Shown piece after piece: positions 11,084-23,519 of a stretch of DNA of 64,000 nucleotides. The stretch covers positions 25,178,549 through 25,242,548 of the forward strand of contig JAQNBH010000013.1 in NCBI GenBank assembly GCA_028752905.1. The letters are read 5' to 3'. Origin of the DNA: Cladorhizidae sp. MBARI D1340-BT2. Lineage: Eukaryota; Porifera; Demospongiae; Poecilosclerida; Cladorhizidae. The notes beneath the pieces are model-generated. The model did not search any database and had not been told where the DNA came from. It saw only the letters and a program-made list of their open reading frames with translations. The position numbers were made by a program, and so were the translations under genes. The first letter of the stretch is position 1. Each line of letters opens with the position of its first letter.

Positions 11084-14035
11084 TGTATTGACATTTAGCA
11101 CAAGAGTACACATTACCTGACCAACATCCTTTTATTAATGCTTTCATTGAAGTCGATTACATATTTAAAGGCATTTCTGATTCAATGTGTATTTGTTATT
11201 TCTTCCTTTACTCAAACTGTGTAGGCATCATGCCAAGTGCATGGTGTGCGTGTAGTGTTAAATCTGCAAGAGACACTCCAACCTGTCAATGACTATTAGC
11301 TACTTGTGGACATCAGTGTTATAGGAGGTCTGGCTTGCAGAAATTATACTGACCCTCCAATCATCTATGTGATGATACTTACCAGACCTCTGTTCACAGC
11401 GGTTGCCGACCTTGTTGTAAAGCTATCTAGGACCAACAAATTAACTTGCCACACTTTTCCATGAAAAATGGTAATGAATTTAATCATAAGTTGGTCAATT
11501 TGTCACATTTGCTAATCCTTACAGTTTTTGCAGTGTGTTTATATAATGCTACCGAGTTTTCACAACTTCTTACACAATCACGGTCCAGAATAGCATATGG
11601 AAATGTAATGCCACATGTGTATCAAATTCTAATTTTGGTGGTGCTACTAATCATTCAACATCTTAAAATATTGACCTACATTTATAGATGTTAACCTACA
11701 CTTTTAAATACAAGCAGACATTTTGTTTAATATTCACCTGCATGTAAATCTACATCAATCCCAAATTTACATCACTATAAATGTAGCCAACAAAGTAGAT
11801 ATGTACCTTCTGGAATGCTGTATTTAGGAGTGACCAAGTGAGGTCATGGTTAACTTGAGAAATGAAGCATTGTTGGCAAGTGTTGAGACTTAAGGCATGA
11901 CTGCTGGGTAAAGAAGGTATTATTCCTTCATCATTATCTAACTCCTAGGTTCTGGAGACTGGATACCAATGTTCATGTATTTTTTAATGTCTGTAGTTGC
12001 AACGTGTTAATACTGGATCAGAGAAAACAAGCGTTGCAAGAATCTTGAGCATTCATCACTGTATATGCTAAGCTTGTTGTTATGTTATCGTAACACTGTA
12101 CTCGGAGGGAGTTTACTTTGTAACTAATGCTGCATAACAACTGTACCAGTGGCTGGGAAGATTGCTCTCCAATTGATCCCTGTAATTGTGTTCATGCCAC
12201 ATGTGTACAGATAAGAATAGTGTAGCCATAGGGTCAGAAATTTGCATAAATTTGGGGGGATATGCTCATTAATGTCATGTTATATCTAAACTTGGCCAAA
12301 TGAGGATTCAATGGTTGAATGGTGTCTGTCTTATGCTCCTAACATATTATTCATAGATATATAGGAATGGAAGAGGAGGGCAATTATTTTTGGACTACCA
12401 TGTGAATAAAGAGATAATTAATCGACTTATTCCCCATGTGACAATTGAAAGTGTTGAAGTTCAACCACAGAGCTATTTCTAGAATAATTCCTATATGGCT
12501 AATGTGGTAATTTCAACTTTGACAGTATATTGATCATGTCAGCTTGCTACATATGAAAACAACCAAGCACATTAAAAAAAAAGTTGGGGTACTGTGGGTA
12601 CTAGTATAACTAGTGACTCAAATCATACAAGTTCAGTCTTAGTTAAACCAATGAGATCCAAGAAGGAAGAGCCTCTCAATGTCAGTGCTGCCTATCTTTA
12701 CCATGCATAGACTTCAACAGCTTTGTAAATAGTTTTCCTTTTTTATGACATACACAATATGATGGAGAGGACTAAATCAATCCTTTCATCCTCTGCAACA
12801 TCTGTTTTACATTTGTGGATATTTTGAAACTAAATATCGCTCAACTAATAATTATTTATATTATGGCATTGTGAAAACACAACAGTAGAGAGATGGTAAG
12901 GACACAAAAACATAACTGCCTACAAACTTTCAAATTTGTGAATTCCTTTCAGCTAAACAAACAAACAGCATCTTGTCTTCCTGGTAGAAACACTTTCAAC
13001 ATATCCTTTGTCTACTTCTTATTGAAACATGAAATTAAAGCCTGATCAGTCATTACTATATCCCCATAGGATATACTTAAAGGAACACTTGCATGTATGT
13101 TAAGCAGAACAGAGGAGAGTAAATATTACTAGAGAGATTACCATGTTTAATCTGCATCAGGAATACATTGTAGAACTTAACAACATCATGGAAATGTTAC
13201 ATCAACTTACCTGCAAGGTAGATCTACTTCCAGTGAGCCAAGGAGTACATATATACATATACATGAAACTCTTACTGCAGACAGTATTCCCCATCAACCA
13301 CTTGATCTCAATCGAGTATACAAGGCTAGCGGGAAGGACAATAATGCACTCTACATGAGTTAACTGATATTTTGCTTGCTATATTAATAAATTTTGATTT
13401 TGTGAAAAACTGTGATCACTGTACGTCTCAAGTAAGTTTTAATTCAGTTAAGAAAAACAATCATTCTATAGGAGAGAGCTCAGGATAGATGTTCTTCAAC
13501 TTCATTGAGCGTATCTTTGTAGATCCAACTGGCTGTGCAGAACTAGTGATCCCTGATGTGACACTTCGCTTCAGATGTACTCTTGAAGTGATCAATGTAC
13601 AATTATGTATGACAAATTAGCCTCTTGTAAATCAGTATCAAAACTTGCATGGGGAAGATAGGGGAAGGGGAATGGACAGAGTTATAGAATTATAGGGGGT
13701 TAGTGAGTATGTCACTCAAAAACCACAAATAAGAATTGTGACACGATTCATATATCCTTTCATCGTATAACAATGTAGCTAGTCACACCAGCAGTCAAGA
13801 TGCACTGATGACCTACTCACTCAGTCATTTCTGTTATTGCTGCTCAGTAAAAAAAATCGTGTGGAATGATGTGTCCTGTACTTCAACTTCACCCGAACAT
13901 ATAACTTGTAATTTGACCTAAAAGCATCGAACATAATAGAAAAGCTTAAAATACCAATCCCATTGTTCTTCAATGTCCATTCTGTCATTTTACACTTGGG
14001 AAAATAATCAGAAGCCCTAGCTTGAAAATCCATTT
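11084..14035. other. 3' flank of the GPCR gene and gene-poor DNA
   Basis: About 3 kb without a recognisable gene. Open frames are short (for example 11446-11694 and 13143-13358 plus) and lack motifs. A canonical AATAAA is not obvious close to the receptor stop codon. No RNA gene was recognised. Confidence 0.45.
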
Positions 14036-14063
14036 GGGGGGGGGGGGGGGGGGGGGGGGGGGG
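14036..14063. repeat. 28-base poly-G tract
   Basis: Uninterrupted G run. The same window has further long G or C runs at 24306, 26116, 30607, 36084, 37692 and 54249. Confidence 0.95.
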
Positions 14064-14394
14064 AAGGGGTAACAAGTAGTCAACGACGAGGATAGTTCAC
14101 TTTGAAGAAGTGTAAGGGGAATCTTTCTTGTGGTAAAGTTCATAATAATGATACCCTTTTGGAAATGATCTGGTCAAATAAAAGGTTAAAGGTTAGTAAC
14201 TGAAGGAAAGGCATTGAGTGGCGAGCGGTGCGGTGCGATGGGCAAGGGTTAAAAAAAAACAATAACAAACCCATGAATTTAAATCAATGCTCTAGCTATT
14301 GTTAGCAAATCTGAAAGCCTAATGCAGTACACTGATCTGAATGCTTGGCTTGCAGATTCTGAACTGGCGAGAGCCCACTCAGATATTCTCATTC

Positions 14395-14515
14395 ACAGAG
14401 ACGATAGCTACAGGTATATAACAGGCTCATGTGAGCCTTAGCGTCTCATTATTCCTGATGAAGTCTAGTCGAAAAGTTGAGTGAATAAAAATTGAAGTCG
14501 ATTATTGAGAAGGTG
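14395..14515 (+). repeat. Dispersed hammerhead-like repeat, copy c
   Basis: CTGATGA is intact (14455-14461), but one arm and the loop of stem II are deleted. AGTCTAGTC runs straight into GAAAAG. The upstream flank (GTGAGCCTTAGCGTCTCATTATTC) and downstream tail (GAAGTCGATTATTGAG) match the family. Confidence 0.6.
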
Positions 14516-15539
14516 ATTTTAAGATCATTTCTAGTTTAGCAAACCCCTTTTAACTACAATTAAGTTAAAGGAAAAATGACATGATATATGAGATTTGGTG
14601 TGAGGGGAACTGTTTAACACAAGGCATGCAATTTCTCATACGGGTGTTCAGCTGTTACCTCTTCCAGTTTGTTACAGTGAATCTCATTATCTTTACTGCC
14701 ATTTGCCCCATTGAGGCATTTGCATCACTGCATTCCCCAGCAGATAATATATATTTATTGTATATTCAGTTTCATCCGCCTTAAATTAGCAGCAGGAATT
14801 GTCACCATAGTAGAGAAAATAGGTGAAAGCAGATTTGAAATTAGAGGAAAGAAAACAGGCTATCCAGCTAGTGAGAATGGGCTGCATGTGTAATAGCTGG
14901 CAGGAAGGGATGCATCTTACATAGCTACTCAATTCATCAGTGTGCTCTAGCTACAGAGATGTCATAAGGCCTTAAGTATATAATGTACACATAATCATGC
15001 ACACATCATCTTGCAGTCACTTTTGTTTATAAACTTAAACATGACATCGAATGTAGTTTGTATTGCAACAGGCATGACTAGGATTGCAGTGGGAGGGGCT
15101 TCTTCTAGTATTTGGAAAATTGAACAATAACAACAGCAATATTTGCACACAGTCTAGTGACCTGTTCTCAGGGTTAGCCTCGATGACATGGCTGAACAAG
15201 GAAGTAAGGATATAGCTATACGTAATGTTATGGGATAGCAGCTGCATGTTCTTAAGCCGGTGAAGGGGGAAGGTGCAGGTGTGGTACTGCTCCTACCACA
15301 GGAAGTGCATAAATACTTCAGGTGCTAATAATTACCACTTTACGCACGTGTTTTGTACATCTACAAAAAATAGTCTGACTAGCCTGGCCAGTAGCTCTGG
15401 CCCAGTCACATGTAGTTCACCCTTAATATTGCCTGGCTGACATGTTTTGTGATGGAGCAGAAGTTAAGATGCCACACAAATCAACACTGCTCAGACCATT
15501 GCAGCATTGGGATGCATGTTTGACATGCACTGCATGCCC
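14516..15539. other. Gene-poor DNA, nothing recognised
   Basis: Only short open frames without motifs are present (14581-14784 plus, 15035-15247 minus). Confidence 0.4.
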
Positions 15540-16200
15540 CAGCAAATAGCGTCTGATCAATTAATTTAGCAAGAACTAATGGAATCGAGCATTCTCAGAC
15601 CTCCCCCATCATCCAGCCTCAAACAGTAAGGCTGAGAGAGGTTTGTGATGTTCAGGGAAATGCCATGAAGAAGTGGCGTTAGGCTTGACTCTAGCCAGAT
15701 CTTCCTACTTAAACCATAGTAACACTTACAGTGTCAGTAAGCCTGATTTGCTTTGTTCTCCAGGTGGGAACTCAGCAGTTATAGAAAGAACTGCAGTTGC
15801 TAGTTTATAGTCCTTCTGCATCTATTTAATGTCCCAAGCGTTCAAGTGCTTCCTAGAGAAATGGCATTAAACCTTCATCATCTGGACATCAATGGCTTGA
15901 AAGCAATGTAGGATCTTCTGAAGCCCCAATTATCAGGATGTCATCCATGTAACATGTCTCTTAGAATGCTTTGTAATATGGTGGCATCATCTTGGCAAAA
16001 GGGAGACGAGTGAATGCAGGCCTCGATGAGTATTCAGCATGCTTTACTAGAGTAGGTGGGCCTATGAAAGTCCAGTTTGGAGAACTTTCCCACTTCAGTT
16101 AGCGTAGAGCTTCGGTCCTGGGCAGTGGGAAGAGGTTCTGATCTACATTGAGAGCCTGATTGATAACCTTAAAGTTGCCACATAGATGCACTTGCCACAG
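15540..16200 (-). pseudogene. Degenerate Ty3/Gypsy-type reverse transcriptase fragment
   Basis: Reading the minus strand from about 16200 downwards, blocks in changing frames follow the order of a Gypsy-type RT. The first is VHLCGNFKVINQALNVDQ, the entry region ahead of the first catalytic aspartate. A PAFTRLPFAKMM block follows. The catalytic box CYMDDILIIGASED is at about 15920-15955, then ALERLGH and a GLLTL...YYGL-like stretch for the thumb/connection region. Stops and indels interrupt every block. No LTRs, gag, RNase H or integrase are recognisable nearby, so this is an isolated, dead internal fragment. The assignment rests on motif order, not on an alignment. Confidence 0.6.
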
Positions 16201-16936
16201 AACAGTAAAATCAAAACTACAAAACTCAGCATGCACTCAAATCAGGCCCTGGTGCAATGCGCCACATCATACGGCACCAGGAGCTGGTTAATGCTTAACA
16301 GGAAAAGCATGAATCACAGGCAAGTTCATGCTACTATACTAGGATGGCACACTCATTCACAGACACACATGAATATTGAACTGTTAATAGCAACTCTGTT
16401 CAAGTTTTGTGGCCAAGTGGAAAAGTTGTTGTTGACCGGCCACTTTGAGTGAAGCCAGCTGGTTGCTTGTATGGATGTGATAGCATCAGTTTGAAGTGGA
16501 ACACATAAATAGCTATTAACTCCCCTTTCCCCCTTAAACACTCAGCATCCTACTCTCAATACTGTCAGTTCCACAAAACATACACACATTGCATGGATGG
16601 CCAAGATGGTATTTCGATCTGTGGATATCCCTAGAGACTTGGTCAACAGTGGACACTCCGTCAGAAGGGGTACGAGGTATTTGGGGGCATCAGCAGATGA
16701 TGAATGGATATCTGGCCATCTCCAGATGATTCCTTAGGAGAGTGGTCACCAATGGATACTCTGACAGAGGAAGTATGGAGTTTATGTGGTCATCTGCAGA
16801 ATGATCCATTGATATCTCTAGTAACTTTGCTATCTGTGAATTCTCAGACAGAGGGGTGTGCGTACACACTGTATTTCAACTAGGCGATCCATGGATGACA
16901 TGTTATTAACAACATCACTGTTCAACCTAATATATA
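16201..16936. other. Non-coding, nothing recognised
   Basis: The frame at 16186-16452 overlaps the retroelement fragment and shows no motif. Weak internal repetition of GGATATC/CCATTGATATC-type words occurs at 16610-16830. Confidence 0.35.
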
Positions 16937-17602
16937 TGTTCCATCCAATCAATGAATCTGCCAATCTATAGATTGTGCAGCATAATCTAGGAATTCATAG
17001 ATTGTGCTGCACAATCTATGAATGCCCTGCCCATCAATTCACTTCAAAACATGGTAGCATATTAACACCCTTTGCAACAGAGAAACAGTGATTGCAACTG
17101 AGAGTGTAATGATGTAGAAAAAAGTGATACTGAGAAAAAGTTTCACATGGACTTGGCAGATAAAGAACTAGTGACATGGCAAGTGTAGAGCAAAAAAAGA
17201 TATTTGAAGAATATTGCTCTGTCAAAAAAGATATAATGCACAGTTTGTAATACCCACAAACACTCGCACAACTGCTATAGTCCCCAAATGTGGAAAAACT
17301 TACCTCACAAACAGCTCTTCTCCCTTCTTCTCTTTTCGTGGGAGTAGTGTGTGCCTTGTAAATTCCCGTCGACCAACCCATATCGTGTGGGTGGGTTTGG
17401 ATATTTGGCTTGCACACTCGCTCAGTATAACTAGTCGATAATAAGAATTGGTTGAATGTTCCATCCAATCTATGAATCTGTTGCAAAGGGTGTTAATATG
17501 CTACCATGTTTTGAAGTGTATTGATTGGCAGGCAATGGATTGGCATTCATAGATTGTGCAGCACAATCTATAGATTGGGCAGATTCATAGATTGGATGGA
17601 AC
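16937..17602. mobile_element. Pair of inverted MITE copies (TGTTCCATCCAATC ends)
   Basis: The right copy (about 17457-17602, 146 bases) is bounded on both sides by the inverted terminal sequence TGTTCCATCCAATCTATGAA. It contains its own internal palindromes around ATAGATTGTGCAGCACAATC. The left copy (16937 to about 17085) is the same element in the opposite orientation, truncated at its inner end. Together they make long terminal inverted arms around about 370 bases of unique DNA. No transposase is present. Outer flanks are TATA and TATT, so a short TA-type target duplication is possible. Confidence 0.7.
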
Positions 17603-17611
17603 ATATTCACA

Positions 17612-19030
17612 CACACATTTCCCCTTAATAATTTATAACACAGTATGACTTGACACCACAATTAACAATGAAACATCCAGCTCTCAATAAATAGTAGTCC
17701 TTTATTGCTATGCATGTACAATACACAAGCAGTTTCATAGCAGTCACTATAGTCGGTATAAGAGAAACAGTCACTGTAGTCGTACAACTGTGCTCAGAGT
17801 CGTGCCTTTTGCTCCACCTAAAAATAAACTTAAAAAGAGCAGATGTCAAGCATACAATAAGCTGTGTAGCCCATATACCATTATACTATCCAATAAAGTA
17901 TGCCCTCTTGACTTATCCATACTACTTCTCACTTCAAATCAGCTAATACCTCTGTTATATGAAGTCTACCAAAAAGTCTGGCACCGAATTGCACCTAAAG
18001 CATTAAGGGGGTGGGGGTGGGGGGGTGCTAAAAAACTTGTGGTTACCATTTCATAGCTCAATAGATTATGCACACTTCATGGTAAGGAGTTGATATATAA
18101 GGTAAAAGATAGGTATCTCCGTGTGCTCTCTTTTGATACTAAAACATTTTCCATATGTATAACTATGCTCAAGTTACTGGAGCTAAAGTGGGAGCACCTC
18201 AAAACTTGAGTGCCTGATTTTGCAACGTGTCAACTCCAGGTTTCCAAGTGCTAGACAACTGAAATTAGCACCAGTGGCTAGAATCCCTGCTGCATACGAG
18301 TTTTTTTAATAGGTGCTAAAACTTGAGTAAGTGGTCAAGCAGGGATGGAAAATAAATGTTAAGGAATTTTAAGGAATTTTAAGGAATAAAATAAACCTTT
18401 CAATTGCGTTCCTTCACTGCCTACATTGTATGCACGATAGGTTCATTAATGCAAGAAATAATGCACTACAACACGTGGTGGATACATAGCTATATAGCTA
18501 CTTGTACATAGCAGCTGGCCCACATGAGTCTTTGCAGCTCATGAAGGCTAGAGCATCTAGTCGAAACGTTGAGAGAACAATTTCAAGGAGAAGGTAATTG
18601 TAACAAACATCACCTTTTTAATGTTACTGCGAATCTGTACACATGACAAAGTACAGGATCTGCCTGACTGGTGATATCCCTAAAAGAAGTAAGCTTGCTC
18701 TAGGTGTGTAGCTGGTTAGCTTTTAGGTTTTTGCCTTTTACTTTAGATATTTTGTACCTTAGGGGTATGGCACCCTAAAATTCAAAACTTGCCTGCATTT
18801 GTGACTCCATAATCTGCTTGGCTCCCTCAGTGATAAAATAAGGTATCCCACTGCCTGGACATGGGGCAATAGTGTGGATCTCACAGTAGCTTTGCCTAGT
18901 TACATGAGTCCTTCCTCATTCACCTATACCATGGCGATTGTTTGGTACTTGCTCCTCCACCAATATCTTGGCAATTTTTGGTCTTTCATCCTCCACCAAT
19001 ACCTTGGCAATTGTTGGGTGCTTTCTAAAG
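17612..19030 (+). repeat. Long dispersed repeat, copy A (no insertion)
   Basis: Matches 45405-48152 in the same orientation, with frequent substitutions and small indels. Shared words include CAGTCACTATAGTCGGTA, CCTTTTGCTCCACCTAAAAA, ACCAAAAAGTCTGGCACCGA and AAGGTATCCCACTGCCTGGA. Copy A preserves the uninterrupted site ACACCACAATTAACAATGAAAC, where copy B carries a piggyBac-like insertion. No protein is recognisable in either copy. The repeat contains a hammerhead-like module (18505-18605). Confidence 0.85.
18505..18605 (+). repeat. Dispersed hammerhead-like repeat, copy d
   Basis: Core CTCATGA (18538-18544, one change), then stem II arms GGCTAG and CTAGTC paired around AGCAT, then GAAAC (18563-18567) and GTT in place of GTC. 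The tail is AACAATTTCAAGG. It sits inside repeat copy A, at the position equivalent to copy f in repeat copy B. Confidence 0.7.
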
Positions 19031-19775
19031 GTGGGCTTCACCTTTTTCTCCCATTTCCCCCCCATTAATCATTTATAAATGTTGTTTAAGCCATTTCCAA
19101 AGTTTTAGAGGTATTGGAGCATCCATTTCAAAGTTATGGTGCTTTTTGTCCACGCAATTTCACTTATCTCAATTCAAAATTGGAAGAGACGCACACAGAG
19201 AAGGCTAATGGGAAAGGTAAGTTTTGCGGTGCCATAAAATGGCTACCGCTTATACCCAGAAGCTCATCTGCCACTGAAAGGTATGCAAATTTCTTGCTGA
19301 GTCATTTCTTGCCCTTTGCGCAGTGAGTGGCCCTGAATATATAGCTCTAGCGTGCATGTGGCATTTCCAGTCGCCTCGCGTTCGATTTTTTGTCAAGGTG
19401 TCTTCCTTTTCCGTTCACCAGCCACGTGCACAGTAAGACGTGCACAGTGCATTATAAGTTTCATTATAAGTTTCATTAACACATTCGACATCTTTTGTAC
19501 CGCTCGCGTAATTAAAAACGCGCACGATTTTTTCGACCCTTGGAGGCGAATGTTCCCCTTTTCCTATCGCAAGCAGCGCTCTATCTGGTGCAAGAAGAGG
19601 TCTGAATTCTGTCAACGTGAAGGAGTAGTCTCAGAAAGAGGTGAGGTATCTTCTCTAGTAGATGTTCCGGCACCGTCGGTGACAGCTACTGGGAAGAAAC
19701 TAGCGCTAGCTCAGCCACCATTCTGAGGCGGTGAACCCGGACATGGAGCCTGTAGTTCACTGATTTTCAGTTGAG
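19031..19775. other. Flank of the Mutator-like gene; possible N-terminal segment
   Basis: The open frame 19352-19726 (+) ends with a basic segment (RKQRSIWCKKRSEFCQREG) followed by Ser/Pro-rich sequence. It lies immediately 5' of the Mutator-like transposase and could be its N-terminus, but a stop separates them. Before it (19040-19350) I recognise nothing. Confidence 0.3.
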
Positions 19776-20008
19776 ATGAAAGGGCTACGGCTTGTTGACC
19801 TGGAGAGTCTGCTAGCGTATGTCTCTAGGCGTGCTAGTTGTAATGTCTGTGGTTCTCCGCTGACTATTAGAGAAGCCCTGAAGTGAGGAGGGGAATATAC
19901 AATAGGTTGTACCTGTCCTGTACCAATCTGTTGTGTGCAGGCAGTGATGATGCCTTTTGTGACCCTTCCAAGCATTCTAAAGCTTTCAATTCCAAGTTTG
20001 TTCTAGCA

Positions 20009-22468
20009 CAATGGTTCCCAAACTGGGGTACACGAGAGGTTTCAAGAGGGTACGTGGAGCTCTTGCAAAACCAAAACCAAAACTATAATCAGTATAATAG
20101 TTTGTGGCCACCACCTCCATAGTAGTGAGCGAGCAAGCAAGGCTCATTGAGCAGGGCAATGAGTGTGTGGCTGTGTGCGTACTGTGTAGCAGAGAAGGGA
20201 TAGAGGAGGCACCGCTGATCAAAACTGGTTGCCAAATGTAAGCCCCCTTGTGTTTAATTTTCTGTTTCTCATCCACCGCCCACATTGCTTTTACAAAGAT
20301 CCTCCAGATAAAAACACAATACAAATTAGCTATGGAACACCTGCATTGGAAAATCAGGAGAGTGACATTGGAAAATACTGTGGTTTGTAATTGTCTGGTG
20401 TACTTTGTACCTAGTCATTCGAGGTCACGAGATCATTAGATGCATTGATTTTGCTTATGAGAAACAAGAAATTAACTGCTGTGGCCTAAATAACCAATGC
20501 CATGAATGGGCACTGGGCAGTGCAATGATTGATGGTGCAAGAGAGAGATAAAGTGCTGTCATGTCCAAGAAACGTAAAGTATTTGGATACGTACATTGAG
20601 TTTGGCTTCACCTCAATTGTGAAGCATGGGCAGGAAAGCCCACAATGTGTTGTCTGCTACAAAGTCCTTGGCGATGGCTCAATGAAACCAAGCTTTCTCA
20701 AACGGCACTTTTCCAGCTGTCATCCAGAGCTTGCCAACAAAGGTGCTGCTTACTTCAAGCGGCTGGAGGTTGGAGAGAAGAGAGCACGTCTGGATCAGTC
20801 TGGTCAAGTCAGTCAGCATAATCAAGCAGGGCTCCAGGCTTCATACATGGTGGCTTTGAGAATTGCTCAACAGAAGAAACCACACAACATTGGAGAGAAG
20901 CTCATACTTCCATGCTGCAAAGATATTGTTCGGTGCATGATTGGGGATGGTGCTGAAAAGAAACTTGCCCCTGTGCCTCTGTCAAACAACATAATTCAGA
21001 GAAGAATATCTGAAATGGCAGAGGACATCAAACAGCAGGTTGTTGCTGAGAAAGAAGCTGCACCACTCAAAATGTTTGCAATCCAGCTGGATGAGTCAAC
21101 AGATGAAGGTGTGCCCAACTTCTTGTATTTGTTCGGTACATCAAGGATGGAGACTTCAAAGAGGAGTTCTTGTTTTGCCATGCATTTGAAGCTACGACCA
21201 AAGGAGAAGAGGTAGTCTCCAAGTTCTTTGAAAAAGGGGGTTGTCTTGGGATAATGTGTGTGGAAACACAACAGACGGAGCTCCTGCAATGTTGGGCAGT
21301 CATTCTGGATATCAAGCAAAGGTGAAGGACACAAATCCAGATACAAAACATCTTCACTGCATGATTCATCGGTATGCCTTGACTTCTAAAACTCTCCCAG
21401 CAGAGCTCAGAGCAGTCCTTGATGAGATCATTGCAATGGTATATGCCATCAAGGCAAGTGCTTTGAGTACAAGACTGTTTCGGCTGCTGTGCCAGGACTT
21501 TGATGAACAGCAAGAGAACCTGCTCTACCACACTGAAGTGCGTTGGCGCTCAAAAGGAAACATGCTGGAAAGAGTGATGTCGCCAAAGGAAGAAATGAGA
21601 GAATTCTTTTCCCAAGACAGCAAAGCAAAGTCGAAAGAGTTCTCCATGAATGGCTTTTGAACTGGCCTATCTGAATGACGTCTGAACATACTGAACAGAT
21701 CCCTGCTACTACAATCATTGACTTTGTGGACAAACTCAAAGGCTTCATCGTGAAACTGGAGCTATGGGAACAAAAAGTTGGACAAGGAAGACTCGATATT
21801 TTTGAAAATCTCTCTTCTGCTGTCACTAGCTAAAACATGACAAGAATTCAAGAACTTGTGCAGGAGCACCTCTCCTCTTTGAAGAAAGAATTCCTATCCT
21901 ACTTCCCTGACTTGAGCTTGCTGGATGCAAAGCTGATTAGAAGCCCCTTCACAGTGGATGCCAGTTCTGTTCCTGATGACATTCAGGATGAATTTGTGGA
22001 CTTAATCAATGACTCCACAGCAAAAGATGCCTATAAGACTCTTTCCCTAGTCAAGTTTTGGTCGAAAATGGCTGAATTCTCTGAAAATGACTGAATCTTA
22101 TCTTCTTGTTTCAACTCATGTTGTGAAGTCCTTGCTAGTGTTTCCAAGCACCTATCTGTGTGAGCAGGGATTCTCATCCTTGTGCCTTATCAAGACCAAA
22201 CATTGTGCCAGACTGGCTGTAGAAGCTGATCTCAGAGTTGCTCTGTCAAAAACTGTACCCCGAATTGAGTCCTAGGCTACGAGACATCAAGCACACCCAT
22301 CCCATTAATTAACGCTAGTCAAAGAATCGACAATCGGCCAGAACATGCAATAAATAAATACACCTTTTGCTTCGTTGTGTGTGTATGCTAGTCCTTTACG
22401 GAGGGGTAAGCACATGGTACATATATGTTGTTAGGGGTACACTGCAGGAAAAAGTTTGGGAACCACTG
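20009..22468 (+). mobile_element. Complete hAT DNA transposon with 8-bp target duplication
   Basis: The element starts CAATGGTTCCCAAACT and ends AGTTTGGGAACCACTG, which are 16-base inverted ends with one mismatch. It is flanked by the identical octamer TTCTAGCA (20001-20008 and 22469-22476), the target-site length expected of hAT elements. It lies inside the Mutator-like gene. Total length is 2460 bases, enough for a full transposase. Confidence 0.95.
20529..22275 (+). pseudogene. hAT transposase (BED-finger, ZBED/Buster-like), frameshifted
   Basis: An N-terminal BED-type zinc finger appears as CVVCYKVLG then FLKRHFSSCHPE (around 20650-20735). The catalytic core follows: QLDESTDEG (first acidic residue) near 21085, and GNTTDGAPAMLG (second) near 21260-21295. 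A CMIHRYAL block comes next, then RWRSKGNMLERV near 21543. The C-terminal hATC dimerisation region includes FPSTYLCEQGFSSL and IKTKHCARLAVEADLRVALS (22138-22255). At least four frame changes interrupt it: about 21140, about 21235 next to a G run, 21657 to 21837, and about 22090. The encoded enzyme should therefore be inactive. Domain order matches host-domesticated ZBED5/8/9-type relatives, but placement in its own inverted ends identifies a transposon. The start is the first ATG in the BED frame. Confidence 0.9.
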
Positions 22469-23277
22469 TTCTAGCAGGTAGGATGTGTGGCAGAGGGCAT
22501 GCTGGGCTGGAGACTATCTCTGAGTTCATGGGCTTGCCTCCCCCCATTAGCCCCCAAAACCTTCTCTGAGTACAACAGTTCGCTCCACCAAATTGTCCAG
22601 CAATTGGGAGTGAATAGCCAACAAATAGTTCCTGCTCAAGTTCGTTATTTGCAGGACACCGAGCCAAACGATGTTGTTGACATTACGGTGATGTGTGATG
22701 GTACTTGGTCCAGGAGGGGATTCACAGCCACATATGGTGTAGTGGTTCTGATGTCATGGGATACTGGGCAGGTCCTGGATGCAGTGGTCCTCAGCCAGCG
22801 TTGCAATTTGTGCAAGCTGAAGGAGATCTCTATGGATGAACAGGAGTTCCTTGATTGGTATGAGGGGCATAAGGACTCCCGCAATTCCAACCGGAGCAGC
22901 CCTATGGGAGTGATGTCGAAATTGAGGTAATTTACAAAATTAATTAAATTTGTGGTGATTTCATATTTGTTTTTTTTAATGTGTTTTGACAATTTGAGAA
23001 GTTGGAGTGTGTGTACCATGTCCAGAAACGACTCGGAAAGAGGTTGCGAGGAAGAAGACCTTCAAGGACGACATGGGCCATGTGCTGAACTTGAGGTGGG
23101 GTGGGAGGGATCGACTCACTGACAAAGCAATTGACTCACTCCAGTTGTACTATGGGGGTGCTATCTGTAACAACTCACACGACACTGATGGGATGTACAA
23201 GGCCATCTGGGCCGTATTCTACCACACCATCGCTATTGCCTCCCCCCCATTAAAAGTCATCTCCCTACGCCCATGGT

Positions 23278-23515
23278 GTATGTGTGTGTATGTGTATGCA
23301 TGTGTGTGTTGTGTACATAAGTGTGTCTGTGTGTATGTATGTCTATGTGCATGTATGTGTGTATGCACGTGTGTGTATATATGTGTGCATGTGTGTGTGC
23401 ATGTGTGTGTGCATGTGTGTATGCATGTGTGTGTATATATGTGTGCATGTGTGTGTGCATGTGTGTGGATGTGTGCGTGCATGTGTGTGTGCATGTGTGG
23501 TGTGTGTATGTCATT
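23278..23515. repeat. TG-rich microsatellite (TGTGTGCATG)
   Basis: About 240 bases of TGTGTGCATG, TGTGTGTATG and related 10-12 base units. All six frames stay open here only because of composition, giving spurious Cys/Val- or His/Thr-rich frames. Confidence 0.95.
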
Positions 23516-23519
23516 AGTA

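Larger units (their letters stand above)
19776..23235 (+). pseudogene. Mutator-like transposase gene, split by a hAT insertion
   Basis: The left part (19776-20008) encodes MKGLRLVDLESLLAYVSRR followed by a CNVCGSPL zinc-binding-like pair and, after one frameshift, a CTNLLCAGSDD segment. The right part (22469-23235) continues with the block starting GRMCGRGHAGLETISEF. Next, after a frameshift, comes the segment with VMCDGTWSRRGFTATYGVVV and GQVLDAVVLSQRCNLCK. A QKRLGKRL block near 23023 and a RLTDKAIDSLQLYYGGAI block near 23115-23160 follow. These correspond to the animal Mutator-like transposase family: DGTWSRRGF surrounds the first acidic residue, and the Cys pair follows strand two. The remaining C-terminus is lost where a TG-rich microsatellite begins. 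Frameshifts plus the 2.46-kb insertion make it inactive. The family name comes from motif memory and should be confirmed by profile search. Confidence 0.75.
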
